Below are positions 10,641 through 22,200 of a stretch of 64,000 bases of DNA, in pieces. The position numbers and the translations under genes are program-made. Source of the DNA: Eledone cirrhosa (Eukaryota; Mollusca; Cephalopoda; Octopoda; Eledonidae); assembly GCA_964016885.1 (NCBI GenBank), contig OZ024744.1, forward strand, positions 72,113,103-72,177,102. Reading direction: 5' to 3'. The notes beneath the pieces were generated by a model, which was not told where the DNA came from, ran no database searches, and worked only from the letters and a program-made list of their open reading frames with translations. The number at the start of each line of letters is the position of its first letter. The stretch's first letter is position 1.

Positions 10641-13600
10641 CAGACTTCACCCAACAGGTGCCCCCTGGCTCAGCAGCAGGAACCTGACTGTCAACCAAAT
10701 ACTGCTGATGTTGGAGGAAGAAGAAGAAGGAAAGGGGCCAGAACCAACTGGACGAAAGAATTGAATAGAACTGTTATGCAATGCTACCTGAAAAGTAACC
10801 CCAAGGAGAGGGGCTACAGGAGACGGATGCATAACATCTGGAACGAGATTGGTCTATTTAAATTAGATGAACAAAAATTGGCCGGGCAGGCTCGGGTAAT
10901 AAGAACTAATGGGTGGATAAGCGAGCTGGAACTGGAGGAACTGAGCAGAGAGAATGGCTTGGAGATGGCGGGTGTAGTATGCCAGACAAGCGAGCCGGCG
11001 GGAAATGAAGGTGAGGAGGTCCTGAGAACGGAGGAACCACCCGAAGCAGACAATGATCTGAATACTGAGATAAATAATACCTGGAACAGAGATACGGCCA
11101 CTGAGGAGATGAATGCTGACGGGCTAGGACAAGATTCGGTTGACATCCTAAATTTAGTGGTAGATGAGTTGAACAATGATAGTGGGAGACCTATGAACCT
11201 AAGATTTGTAGACAGGAAAAAGTTAAAAGAAACAACAGCTAAGGTAAACAAAGTCATCCCATACCTTGAGGCGAGGAGTCTTCACCAGTGCAACAATATC
11301 CTCAAAGCAACAGCAAATACGGTGAGGAAACTACTTGGTATAAAAGCGAGAGGAAACAACAGACAAGAAAGAGCAGAGCCGTGGTGGAAGAAGCGACTGA
11401 GTGGGCAAATCGGGGAAATGAGAAATGACATAGGAAAGCTTGAGTCACTACTGAATGGGACACTAAAAAACATAGGCACTAAAAATAGACTGGAAATAAA
11501 ATACAAAACTAGGAGTAAAAAGCTAAATATTATCATAGAGGAATTGAAGCAACGCATTGTAGCAAAGAGTGCCAAAATCAGGCGGTACGAGAACAGAGTC
11601 AGTCAGTATAAACAGAACCGCATGTTCGACAACAACCAGAAGATGCTGTTTGGACAGCTTGAGGGGAAAGAAAGAGGCAACGACTTGATCCCTGGGGCGG
11701 AACAAGCTAAAACATTCTGGAGAGGAATATGGGAGCAGGATGTTAGACACAATGCCCAGGCAGGGTGGATTGAGACAGTACAGAGGGAGATCGGTGAGCA
11801 GGCACAACAACAGACTGATTTGAGTATCACAGTTGAAACTCTTAAGGGGCAAGCCAAAAAACTAACCAACTGGAAATCACCAGGCCCAGATGGTGTGCAG
11901 GGGTATTGGATTAAACATTTAACATCCCTCCACCCGAAGCTGACGGCCATGTTCAATGACTGCTTGGTGTCGGGTGAGGTGCCAGAGTGGTTGACAAAAG
12001 GTACCACAGTTCTGATAATGAAAGACCGAATCAAGGGTAATGATGTTACCAACTATAGACCTATCACATGTCTGCCCGTAATGTGGAAACTGTTGACGAG
12101 CATTGTGTCTGAGGAAATCTACCATCACCTCCACACAAACAACTTGTTGCCGGACGAACAGAAAGGATGCCGAAAGAAGTCACGTGGTACAAAGGACCAG
12201 TTGCTTATTGATAAGATGGTAATGGGGAATTGCAGGAGGAGACACACTGATCTTGCCATGGGATGGATAGACTACAGAAAGGCATTTGACATGGTGCCTC
12301 ATTCCTGGATCACCAAAAGCCTGGAGATCTTCAGGGTGGCAGATAACATCAGACAGTTGCTGGGCAGGAGTATGGGGTCCTGGGAGACAGAGTTGACATC
12401 AACTGGAGTATCCTTGGGAAGCGTGAAGATCAAGAGAGGTATCTTCCAGGGAGATAGCCTGTCCCCTCTGTTGTTTGTCCTTGCCCTGATGCCCTTGACC
12501 ATTATGCTGCGAAAAGTGAGAGCAGGATACAAGTTGGGAAGGGGAGAGCTTACCATCAATCACCTCCTCTTCATGGACGATCTTAAGCTCTTCGGGAAAA
12601 GTGAGAAGGAGTTGGATGTGCTTGTTGACACTGTCCGTATTTTCAGCAGTGATATATGTATGCAGTTTGGTATTGGTAAATGTGGAGTCATTGTGATGAG
12701 GAGGGGTAGGTTGAGCAGAAGTAACGGGATCCAGATACCAACAGGTGAGATGATAAAGGAAATTGACTCTGAGGAAGGATACAAGTATTTGGGCGTTCTG
12801 GAGGCTGATGGCATAAAGAACAAAAAAATGAAGGAATTGTTAAGAACTGAATACATTCGGAGAGTAAGGAGCGTATTGAAGTCACATCTGAACAGCAGAA
12901 ATGCCATAAGCGCAGTAAATTCCCGAGCTGTGTCTATTATTAGGTACAGTGCGGGAATTCTGAGATGGAATGTTGCTGAACAAAAAGAAATGGATAGGAA
13001 GACTAGGAAGCTATTGACTATCTACAACATGTTCCACAAGAGGAGTGATGTCGATAGACTCTACCTGAGGAGATCTGAGGGTGGAAGAGAGGTCTTATCA
13101 GCATAGAGGACTGTGTTCAGATGGAGAAAAACAACCTATACAAATACGTGACCTATAGTAAGGAGCCAATGCTCAGAGCTGTACTGAAGGAGGGGACAGT
13201 AGGCCAGGGGATATCCAAGGAGGAAATAACATCAAGGAGGAAGAGCAGCCTTAAGGGAAAATCCCTTCATAGTACCTTCTTTGAGAAAACTGAATTTAGA
13301 GATCCACAGACATGGAACTGGTTGAGAAGAGGAGACCTCAAAAAGGCTACAGAAGGAATGCTAATGGCTGCGCAGGAGCAGGCCCTCAAAACGAAGTGGT
13401 TGAAGCACCATATCTACAAGGAGGAGGCTAGCCCACTGTGCAGGATCTGTGGAGAGAGAGAGGAGACTGTGGCTCACATTGTGTCCGAGTGTAAACACCT
13501 AGCCCAGACCCACTATAAGGGCTGGAGACACGATGTGATGGGCAGGGTGATCCACTGGCACCTGTGCAAAGTAAACAATCTACCACATTCTGAGAAATGG

Positions 13601-14011
13601 TATGAGCATAGGCCAGAGGCGGTGATGGAGAACAGTCAGGTGAAGGTGCTGTGGGATTTTAGGATACAGACGGACAAAAAACTGGAACACAATAGACCTG
13701 ACCTGGTGGTTGTGGACAAAGAAAAAAGATCGTGCCTGATTGTGGATGTGGCCTGCCCGTTCGACACGAGAGTGCAAGAGAAGGAGAGGGAGAAAATTAA
13801 CCGATACCAGGACCTAAAGTGGGAGATGAAAAGGATTTGGAACTGCCATGAAGTCAAAGTGATCCCGATTGTCATAGGCGCACTGGGGACTATCTCCAAA
13901 GGTTTCCAGGGATGGTTAAAGAAAATCGGCCCCTTCACGCTTTTTGGAACGCTTCAAAAGGCATGCTTGCTTGGAACGGCAAGAACCCTCCGATACGTCC
14001 TGAATATCTGA
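10641..14011 (+). pseudogene. LINE-A2 polyprotein: N-terminal DNA-binding-like domain, reverse transcriptase, CCHC, restriction-like endonuclease; one 2-bp frameshift
   Basis: The frame is open from 10641, but the first ATG is at 10761. A conserved Myb/SANT-like block (NWTKELNRTVMQCY...RGYRRRM) begins upstream of that ATG, with its Trp at about 10747. Numbered from the ATG: linker to about residue 360; reverse transcriptase about 370-640 with motif A IDYRKAFD (Asp 504), motif B QGDSLSP (564-570) and active site F-M-D-D (604-607). An extra AG at about 13088-13091 shifts the frame and ends it at 13106. The second part (13121-14011) continues with CCHC finger CRICGEREETVAHIVSEC and endonuclease RPDLVVV...LIVDVACPFD. 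Copies A1 and A5 lack the extra AG, so the ancestral ORF was continuous. The shift may be real or a sequencing error. Confidence 0.85.
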
Positions 14012-14091
14012 GGCTGCAGGTAGTGGCTTGATATTCAATCCAACGGACTTTCCAGTTAACCAACATCAATGACTGAGATTCAAGGAATAAC

Positions 14092-14113
14092 AATAATAAT
14101 AATAATAATAATA
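14092..14113. repeat. (AAT)n between LINE A2 and A3
   Basis: A short AAT run that is both the A2 tail and the 5' border of fragment A3. Confidence 0.9.
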
Positions 14114-14508
14114 AGACCTGACCTGGTGGTTTTCGACTAGGAAAAAAGATCGTGCCTGATTGTGGATGTGGCCTGCCCATTCGACACGAGAGTGCAAGAG
14201 AAGGAGAGGGAGAAAATTAACCGATACCAGGACTTAAAGTGGGAGTTAAAAAGGATTTGGAACTGCCATGAAGTCAAAGTGGTCCCGATTGTCATAGGCG
14301 CACTAGGTACTATCTCAAAAAGTTTCCAGGGATGGTTAAAGAAAATTGGCCCCGCCACGCTTTTTGGAACGCTTCAAGAGGCATGCTTGCTGGGAACAGC
14401 AAGAACCCTCCGATACGTCCTGAATATCTGAGGCTGCAGGTAGTGGCTTGATATTCAATTCAACAAACTTTCCAGTTAAATAACATCAATGTCTGAGACT
14501 CAAAGAAC
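14114..14508 (+). mobile_element. LINE family A copy A3, short 3' fragment
   Basis: Corresponds to the last part of the endonuclease domain and the 3' UTR of A2. It is more diverged (for example a stop in the first codons, then an 89-codon open frame at 14162-14431 with RVQEKEREKINRYQDL). It ends in its own (AAT)n at 14509-14534. It is the third head-to-tail member of the chain. Confidence 0.85.
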
Positions 14509-14534
14509 AATAATAATAATAATAATAATAATAA

Positions 14535-15189
14535 ATCACTCACTATCTGTCAAATATATGTTCATAGAAACACGCCATCTTATCTAACTAATGTCGTGCC
14601 TGAGTATTTCTAAGAAGCTTATCAGGATTTTAATCTAGGAGAGATATAGATAGTTGGAACGAGAGAGAGAGAGGGAGCGGGGGAGAGAGAAAGAAAGAAA
14701 GAAAGATGGACAAAATGAAAGAATGAGAGAGCAATGGGGGTTGGATGAGAGACATGGGCCGGCTGGAAAAGAAAACCAGGAAGCCAGAGATTTTCCAATA
14801 ATAAGTTTATCTTTTTTCGTTACTCTACCACTAACGTGGTTCATACAATTTCGAGTGAACCTGTTCGTGAATAATCACATTATCACCATTAATGAATATA
14901 TAAATAAATGCGCTGCATCCAGATTGCTAGGCTACATCCTGATAGCTAGAAATAACTTCATATTAGAAAATTTAAGTGCAAATATTTGAAACGTGTGTCT
15001 TTCAGATACGGCGATGTCAATGGTCGAGTGTGTGGGCTAGTGTCCCGCCTATGGAACCACAGTTCATGTCTTGTGGTATAAACATTGTATCTTGTTCCTG
15101 GCGAACAGCATTAAACGTGACTCCCAACGTCTGTGTTTGCGTAGCTCTGTATTAAAGTTAGCGATATACAGGAACAGTAGGGACTTTGA
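14535..15189. other. Spacer with (GA)n tract, no gene seen
   Basis: Includes a GAGAGA/GAAAGAAAG purine tract at 14659-14705. The ORF at 14654-14989 is driven by this tract and shows no recognisable domain. Confidence 0.4.
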
Positions 15190-15535
15190 CGTCTTACAAT
15201 GTTCAGTTCAATTCCGTCTGCAGTAGAAGACTTCTAAAACAATAGCCAACAATTCTGGCATTTGAAAATAGAGCTAGTAGGGCAGAACATCCAGACCGAT
15301 TGATTTATGCCTCGTTGTATTCCTCACTTCATCTAACAATATCAGTTCTTTGTTGTACACTGCCTCCGTGTTCGAAAGTTGTGACAGTCCGGCGAGTTGG
15401 GCATCAAAATCAACTCCATTGTCTCCAGTTCGTTGCTCCTCGCAAAAGGTTCCACAAAATGCAGTTAGAAAAAGAACAATAGTAAATAGCATTGACTTTT
15501 TCACCCACAAAATACTATAGTTTAGTACCACTCTG
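15190..15535 (-). pseudogene. LINE family B ORF2 fragment
   Basis: The minus-strand frame contains LSNTEAVYNKELILLDEVRN and GLDVLPY, which align with LSDSEANFCEKLI and SLDGLPYEFY at the start of the B4 reverse transcriptase region. It is an isolated and decayed piece. Confidence 0.55.
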
Positions 15536-15839
15536 GATAGTTATACACAGGGAATGATTACATATCAGCTCCCATACCTTTCTCGCACATTGATACAGTG
15601 TTACGTATGAGCGAGGAAATAATTATAGTCGATTTCATCGAGTCTGTTACATGAGAGGTATTTATTTTGATACTGTCGTGTTAATAAATCTCAAAATAAA
15701 CAGATGATAATTGTTCTCTAACAGTTTTTGTTAAACAACCTAAATATAAAGATCTAGTTATATAAATCACCAGAATGTAAAACCTGAATACGCTAGTAAT
15801 CCTTATAATATTATGTCTTGAGAATGATTAAAAATAATG

Positions 15840-16051
15840 GTTTCTTATATAGCCACAAGGCCAGCAATTTTGGGGGAGGGGAAAGTCGATTAAATCGACC
15901 CCAGTGCATGACCGTTACTGTATTTTATCGACCCCGTAAGGATGAAAGGCAAAGTTAACCTCGACGGGATTTGAACTCAGAATGGCAAGGGCCGTAACTC
16001 AATGCGTCAAAGCATGGCGTCCGACCCTCTACCGATACTGCCAATCCACCT
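15840..16051 (-). mobile_element. tRNA-derived SINE, full-length older form
   Basis: A minus-strand SINE flanked by an 8-bp target duplication AAATAATG (15832-15839 and 16052-16059). Read on its sense strand it starts GGTGGATTGGCAGTATCGG, has the B-box-like GAGTTCAAATCCC and the central CTTTGCCTTTCATCC block, and ends in a CTTGTGGC tail. It has an extra GGTCGATTTAATCGAC segment lacking in most other copies here. Confidence 0.9.
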
Positions 16052-16129
16052 AAATAATGCAAACAAATGCATAACCAAAGCGCCAAGACTTATTCATATT
16101 TAAAAAAATACAAAATATATCTACTAGGC

Positions 16130-16260
16130 ATTGTACACTTATCCGTAGAATACATTTAATACAATAGCAAATACAAAATAAATCATATATTGAAGATATC
16201 TTAAGCATTCAGTGGAATTTGTCCCTTCCACAAGAAACGAAAAAGTATGCTTTTGAAGCT
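16130..16260 (-). repeat. LINE-B-derived scrap, paired with 19138-19245
   Basis: Shares GAAGATATC and CCTTCCACAAGAAA with 19138-19245. The latter string also occurs in LINE-B ORF2 where FLWKG is encoded. It looks like a short deletion derivative of family B. Confidence 0.4.
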
Positions 16261-16299
16261 TCGTGTTTAAGCATGCTCATACTAGCTGTTTTCCTTCGG

Positions 16300-16319
16300 G
16301 TTGGTGCAAATGTAATGTC
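16300..16319 (+). repeat. mariner left terminal inverted repeat
   Basis: GTTGGTGCAAATGTAATGTC, an exact reverse complement of 17552-17571. Confidence 0.95.
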
Positions 16320-16479
16320 CGATTTTCTAGAAGAAAGTTTTAGGTAGTATTTATTAAATTTGTGCCTCTTGTTATCAATCGTTTCGGAACGTTACAATGA
16401 GTAATTGATACATTTTTCTTTCAGATTATAAAAATATTGTTCATACTCTTCTGCTATATTCTCACCCATATTCGGCCCA

Positions 16480-17480
16480 TCTAAAGATCACATTAGACAT
16501 GATTTACTCTATGAGTTTTATAAAGGTGTCAACGCAAGTACAGCAGCAAAATCCATTCAGAGTGCTTATGGTGATGATGCAGTGAATGAAAGAAGTTACA
16601 GGAAGTGGTTTTACCATCTCTGAAGCGGGGATTTCAGTTTGAAAGATGAGACTAAAGAAGGTCGAACAAAAAACTAAAAGAAACTTGATTCCGAAGAGTT
16701 GGAAGCTGTTGTCACAGAAAATCCCGTCATTATTTCTTGAGAACATGCAGAACAATTTAACGTAGCCCATACAACCATACTACGCTAACTGAAAAGGATT
16801 AGAAAGGTTTAAGTGGTTCGAAAATGGGTTCCGCGCGAACTGTTTCCAGAGAATCTGCACCAGTGTGTTGCTTGTTGCGAGTCATTGCTTTTACGACACC
16901 TTCAGGCACCATTTTTAGGTAGGCTTGTTACAAGGGATGAGAATTAGATCCTTTACCATATTGTTAAGCACCGCCGATCGTGAATCAGTCGAGGAGGAAG
17001 ACCAGTTCAACAACCGAGAGAAAGACTTCATCTAAAGAAGATCATGTTGAGTGTATAGTGGGATATTGAAGGCATTGTCCATTATGAACTGTTAGACAGC
17101 AATCAAACAATTACTGCTTATCTCTACTATGATCAACTTCGTAGTTTGAAAGCAGCTTTGAACCGAAAGCAACCCTCCTTAGTCAACAGAAATGGTGTCA
17201 TCTTCTATCACGATAATATTCGTCCTCACACATTTCGACCGACCAAAGATCTCTTGGAAGAGCTTAGTCGGGAAATATTGCTTCATCCTCCATATTTTCC
17301 TCACCTTGATCCTTCTGATTATCACTTGTTTCAGGGACTACAGAACCATTTGGATGGTCTTAGGTTGGCATCAAGAGAAAGGGTTTAAAATGAGTTGGAT
17401 TCATATTTTACATCAAAACCTAAAGTATTTTACAAGCGTGGTTTGTTTAAGCTTGTTGACAGATAGAATGAGGTTCTAGA
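16480..17480 (+). pseudogene. mariner transposase (DD34D), several stops and shifts
   Basis: The helix-turn-helix region reads HDLLYEFYKGVNASTAAKSI and NERSYRKWFYHL before a stop. WVPREL follows at about 16830. The first catalytic Asp is in VTRDEN (codon 16936-16938). The open segment from 17146 has the second Asp in FYHDNIRPH (codon 17212-17214) and the third in DPSDYHLF, with exactly 34 residues between them, which defines the mariner DD34D class. At least five stops and frame shifts make it non-functional. Confidence 0.9.
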
Positions 17481-17551
17481 AAGCAAAGGAGGTTATGTTA
17501 ATGAATAAATATTTTCATAGTCATGGTTTTTTTAAATTTTTAATGAAATAT

Positions 17552-17571
17552 GACATTACATTTGCACCAAC
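17552..17571 (-). repeat. mariner right terminal inverted repeat
   Basis: Exact reverse complement of the left end, directly followed by GTG and then the (TA)n tract. Confidence 0.95.
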
Positions 17572-17574
17572 GTG

Positions 17575-17724
<150 letters not shown>

Positions 17725-17963
17725 GTAGCTTGTTCCCTTCCTATCTACGGTTAGCTTTCCTCTTTGTTGTTTACTTGTCTCACTCGCTTTACGCGTTTTA
17801 ATTGTCCTAATAACTTAATTTAGTTATTATTGCACCAACGTGAGGTATATGATTTTTAATGCAATGAAATATCTATGATCGTTGGCAAATCACTGATGAG
17901 GGACTCATTTTATAACATGTTATCCATGTGCAACCTGCAGTATTCTTCTCCCCATTTTTTCAC

Positions 17964-17965
<2 letters not shown>

Positions 17966-18020
<55 letters not shown>
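17966..18020. repeat. Compound (TA)n(TG)n microsatellite
   Basis: TA units switch to TG units at about 17983. Confidence 0.9.
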
Positions 18021-18022
<2 letters not shown>

Positions 18023-18042
18023 TGCTTGGCTGCACTTTTGAA

Positions 18043-18101
18043 TGCATTCGTCGGCTTAGCTGCGGCTCGAGCTTCGAATATGCTGTACTTTCATTTGTAT
18101 T
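18043..18101 (+). repeat. Dispersed repeat, copy 1 of 2
   Basis: Shares CTTAGCTGCGGCT and TTCGAATATGCTGTACTTTC with 19061-19115. Copy 2 runs directly into (TA)n, as most repeats here do. Family unknown. Confidence 0.7.
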
Positions 18102-18459
18102 ACTATCTCCTAGACCTAATGATTAATTGATTAATTTGATTAGACAATTCTATTGATTGGTTAATTATTTATGTTTGTTTAATAACGATCTGGTTGAGTG
18201 CTTAATTCAGTTTGTGTATGGAACTTTTTCCATTGTTCATAATTTGAATTTGACCGCCATAAAGCGGGGTTAGCTCCCTTTGGAGTAACATGTGCCACCA
18301 CAACCGGATTTGTGTCAGAACGAAAACCTGTTGAGAAAGTAAATCCACTCTTCGATCTTCCAGAAACTTAACTTGTATACACTACAAGCGGATTTTGTTG
18401 ATTTCCGATTTACAGAATCCTGAGATATTGAATAATTTCTAAGCGATGGTCCAGGTTTG

Positions 18460-18491
<32 letters not shown>

Positions 18492-18497
<6 letters not shown>

Positions 18498-18838
18498 ATA
18501 CTTTGGGAGGGTCATGTTGCCAATAAGAAACACACGCACCAGTTGCTTTCACTTCAATTTATTATATATTTATAAATTTATAAATTTACAATCACTGAAG
18601 AGGTCACAGAGTGTGTGACGAAAGGACTATGACTATATATAAACAACTATCTGTGAAACCAGAAATTTATAAGTTTGTAAATTTGTAAATTTATAAATTT
18701 ATAAATATATAATAAATTGAAGTGAAAGCAACTGGTGCGTGTGTTTCTTATTGGCAACATGACCCTCCCAAAGTATAACAATATCGGTTTCAACACACGA
18801 TTTCAGATAAAGAATCTTGCTAAAGAAATTCAGAAACG

Positions 18839-18845
<7 letters not shown>
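18492..18845. mobile_element. Fold-back repeat family FB1, deleted copy with single central hammerhead
   Basis: Inverted arms of about 100 bp (18492-18591 and about 18673-18782) begin and end with ATTGTTATACTTTGGGAGG and its complement. The loop holds one hammerhead-like motif. A 60-bp right flank (GTTTCAACACACG...) is shared with the other FB1 copies at 40630-40690 and 53348-53407, so the element is asymmetric outside the palindrome. Both borders are (TA)n. Confidence 0.85.
18592..18633 (+). ncRNA. Hammerhead ribozyme candidate, FB1 family
   Basis: CTGAAGA core at 18595-18601, stem II GGTCACA/TGTGAC with GAA at 18620-18622, stem III AG(GA)CT, residue 17 = A at 18629, stem I TCA/TGA. Stem I is short (3 bp). 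Folded by hand only. Confidence 0.5.

Positions 18846-18903
<58 letters not shown>
18846..18903. repeat. (TA)n microsatellite at the FB1 right border
   Basis: A TA run following the FB1 right flank. Confidence 0.9.
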
Positions 18904-18904
<1 letters not shown>

Positions 18905-19060
18905 GTGTATATGTGTATGTATTTTTTCTCGCGAGGCAGTTCTTTCGTTGCTACAGACCACGCGGCTGAATTACCGATCGCTATCTTCAATTTGCAAAAG
19001 ACCTTTATTTAAACTGTATGTTATTACTCTGAGGTTTATACCTTGTCGATTGGTTGGCTA

Positions 19061-19115
19061 CACCGTTGGCTTAGCTGCGGCTTGAGTTTCGAATATGCTG
19101 TACTTTCATTTGTAT
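19061..19115 (+). repeat. Dispersed repeat, copy 2 of 2
   Basis: Matches 18043-18101 and ends at a (TA)n tract (19116-19137). Confidence 0.7.
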
Positions 19116-19269
19116 ATATATATATATATATATAATACAATCAATACAATAAAAATACAAAAATACCCCCAAAAAACAGGAAGATATCCTAGGCGCGCAG
19201 TGGAACTTATTCCTTCCACAAGAAATGAAAGACTGCACTTCCTCTACGCATTCTGTGGTCTCGGTGGAA

Positions 19270-22200
19270 GAAAAGTAAAGGACAATAATAAGTGAGTGCA
19301 GAGTGGTTTCATCGTTATCCGCATATTTCGGACAAGGCTGACTGACACCACCTGTACTTGTAAAGTGTATGTCGAATTTGCACTGCTCTCCTATAACACT
19401 GCCAGGCCAGGGATTTCTGGAAATTGCCCTTAATCTCCGGTCCGAAACTCTTCCAAAACAGGCTAGTCAGTTCAATCTGGTCGATGCTTAAATTTTCCCC
19501 AAAACGCAGTCGGTCTTGCTCAGCACTAGTCCTCCGTAGAATGCTAACGTGGGATTTTCTCAGATCACTTTGATAGAGAAGTCTGAACGCCTGACAACAT
19601 TCCAGCTGCCAGCTGCCTAGTCTCGGTCACAGTTCCATTCTGTGTATCATAGCCCCAGAATGCCAAGTCCTCCGCGCACATGACAAGTGAAACCTGCCCT
19701 CTGCACAAAAAGTGAAAAGCACACGATCCAATCTGGCGTGGCGAGCTGGAACAAGGCCCGGCGCATTCCAAGTAATATATAGCTAAAGTCATACATGCGT
19801 TCGCCACATTTGCCCGACATTCCAGGGATAGCTTTTTCTCGGCTTAACTCTGGGTTAGACAGATTATCCTGTCCGTTATCTAGCCACAGTTCTTATCCAC
19901 GTGGTGGTCCAGACCAAACCAGATCATGAACGCGTCAGATGCGATGCCACACCAAAGCTCATCTAGTTTAACTCCTAACCCTCTCTTTGCAATATGTTTT
20001 TTTCTATTGTTACTTCTTTGTAAAAACTATTGATCCTAATCGATCTAGCTGATCCGCTGTGACTATTCCATGTTCACACAGGTGTATTCGATACCTGCCA
20101 GCTAGTTGAAACCGTCTGATCAGGTTTTGAAGCGTTTGTTTCCCCTTCTTCTATCAGCTATACCCACACAATTCCTTTTTGCATCCAAGATGCTGCTCCA
20201 ATCCTAAGCCAAGAGTAAGAAAGGCTTTCAGACGCCTGAAGAAATCTGGTCATCCTTCTGCAGGACATTGATGGCCACCGGTCTGAAAGCATCACCTTCG
20301 TTATCATTACATCCAAGACCACCAACTCATGGAAGATCGTCTTCACCTCGAGATCCAGGTTTTTATGCAGAAGTAATTTAAAATTCAGTACGAACAACAG
20401 GGATGAGAGGGGACAATCTTGATAGACCACGCGCATAATGTAAGAAGTAACATTTCACTATGATCACTGAATAAATGTCGTTGTGCATAACAGCGATCCA
20501 GGCCCTGAAAACGGGTCCATAACCCGGCTGCCCTGAAGATTGCTGCCAGGTATGGATAGTTAACCTTATCGAAAGTTTTCGTATGTCAAATCTGATCAGG
20601 ACCTCATCCGTGCCAGGTTCCTTGGCCACCCATATCGCATAAGGTGGAATTTGTCGTGGTTGGATTTTTTCAGAATGGCGAATGTCTGCGCGTCCCCTAC
20701 CAGACCACTGAAAACAAATGCTAGCCTCGGAGATAAAATCTTATGCAAAATTTTGGAATCTGCATTTAGTAGAATTATAGGCTTGAAATTAACGATATCG
20801 TCCACCTAGTTCGGATCCTTTCTATGCACTTCCACTGCTCCACAGCTCACAGTTGCAGTAGATGTTACCCAAGAGAAAATAGAACAAGTCTAGCATATAG
20901 ATGTAGAACTCGTATGGCAGACCATCTGAACCAGGCGATTTACACTTCGTGCAGCTGGTCATCACCTGTATTTTAGCAGTCCACCAAAGTAGGCACTATA
21001 GTCCATCCCTTGATCCATCCCACCACCACTCCTGGAGAGTTGAGCGATGAGCTGTTGAAAAGCCGCACACATCCGCTTAGGATCGAGTAACATGCGCTCG
21101 TCATGGTCCACCAATGACCGGATTGTGATTTGTTGCCACACCACGCAACCACCACTTGGACCGATTCAACGGCTATCATCGCTTCATGAGGACGCACCCT
21201 AGCACTGTCAACGTAGCCTTCGTGTTTTACATTGTAAAACGGCTCTAGTGCCAATTTCGCTGCGAGCATGCCCGTCGCGATGACTTTTCTAAATGCCTTT
21301 TCTAGTTTCCTGACTAGTTCTCCCTCTAATCTATTTCTTTTTAGAGCTAGTGCCTTGCCAAACCTTATCGAATGTACTCTAATCGCCCTTTAGATTGTGG
21401 ACAACTATTTTTGGTTAGCGATTGCCCCCATCAACTCCCGCTTAACTATTTCACTTATTCGGCTCTCGCAGTTTGCACACCGAACAGAACCCCTATAGTT
21501 TTCAGTAACCGGGTACTTATCTATGATTAGGTTGATTACACAGATCGACTACTTTAATTTGTGGACCACCTATGCTAGCCTTATCTACTTCCCTACAGAT
21601 ACGATCTGGATGATCCGATGCGGTTTGACCAGGTTCACGCTGGCACATTCGAGAAATCCAGTCGGTGCCGCTCAGACGTTTGGAATTGTCTGAGCAGGTC
21701 TATGAGGCTTTTGCATCTGTCCTCTAACCTCACATAATCCTAGCGTCCAACTAAGATCCTAATCCCGTCGCCCACTAACACTAATAAAAGGTTTCCAGAC
21801 GTTTAAAGAATTTTGGTCGTCTTTCACATGTCAGTGCATAGACGACAACTAACCTGAAAGCATCTAACCAGTGCCACCAAGTTACATTTCGGATCAATGA
21901 CGTTGATCCGTATCATGAGATCTAGGTCGTTCCGAAACAACACAGGGACTCTGGCTCCTGATCCCTTACGACTTGGAGATGCGAACAGCACATAGTCGCC
22001 AAAATCGGGTGCGATGTTTCGGTGATGACTACTACATCTAAATTCATTAGCGTAAAGTCGTTGAGCAAGTGACCCTGCTTCCAAGGTGCTCCAGACCGCG
22101 TGTATTCTGACAGCCTATCTTGAGTATGGCCATTTTAATGAGAAAAGAAGAAAAGTGAGAAAGAACACTTTGTTTTGTGTGGAAGGGTAGTTTGTCCAAC

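Larger units (their letters stand above)
9237..14091 (+). mobile_element. LINE family A copy A2 (R2-like), apparently full length, 4.85 kb
   Basis: The longest family-A copy. It begins at the end of one (AAT)n tract and ends in another (14092-14113). It has a 5' leader of about 1.5 kb with a tandem duplication (9404-10046), one long ORF interrupted by a 2-bp insertion, and a short 3' UTR of about 80 bp. The single ORF with a C-terminal restriction-like endonuclease and no AP endonuclease places it in the R2/NeSL/Hero group by architecture. The 5' limit is inferred from the microsatellite border, because no other copy in this window contains the leader. Confidence 0.75.
16300..17571 (+). mobile_element. 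mariner DNA transposon, 1272 bp, inactive
   Basis: Perfect 20-bp inverted ends GTTGGTGCAAATGTAATGTC at 16300-16319 and its complement at 17552-17571. The length of 1.27 kb is typical for mariner. It encloses a decayed DD34D transposase. The 3' end abuts a long (TA)n tract; mariner inserts at TA, but a clean TA duplication could not be fixed on the left side. A second short copy of the right-end sequence (GCACCAACGTGAGGTAT) lies at about 17833. Confidence 0.92.

Noticed and set aside
10814..12559. Several minus-strand ORFs of 70-150 codons opposite LINE-A2 (repeated opposite A1 and A5)
   Set aside because: Shadows of the reverse transcriptase frame. They recur only because the LINE copies are near-identical.
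15840..16051. tRNA-like sequence considered as a tRNA gene (also in the other SINE copies)
   Set aside because: The tRNA-related part is continuous with the SINE body, has target duplications and recurs at many sites, so it is a retroposon.
17895..17930. CTGATGAGGGACTC, a possible hammerhead core
   Set aside because: No GAA after a stem II, and no stem I partner found.
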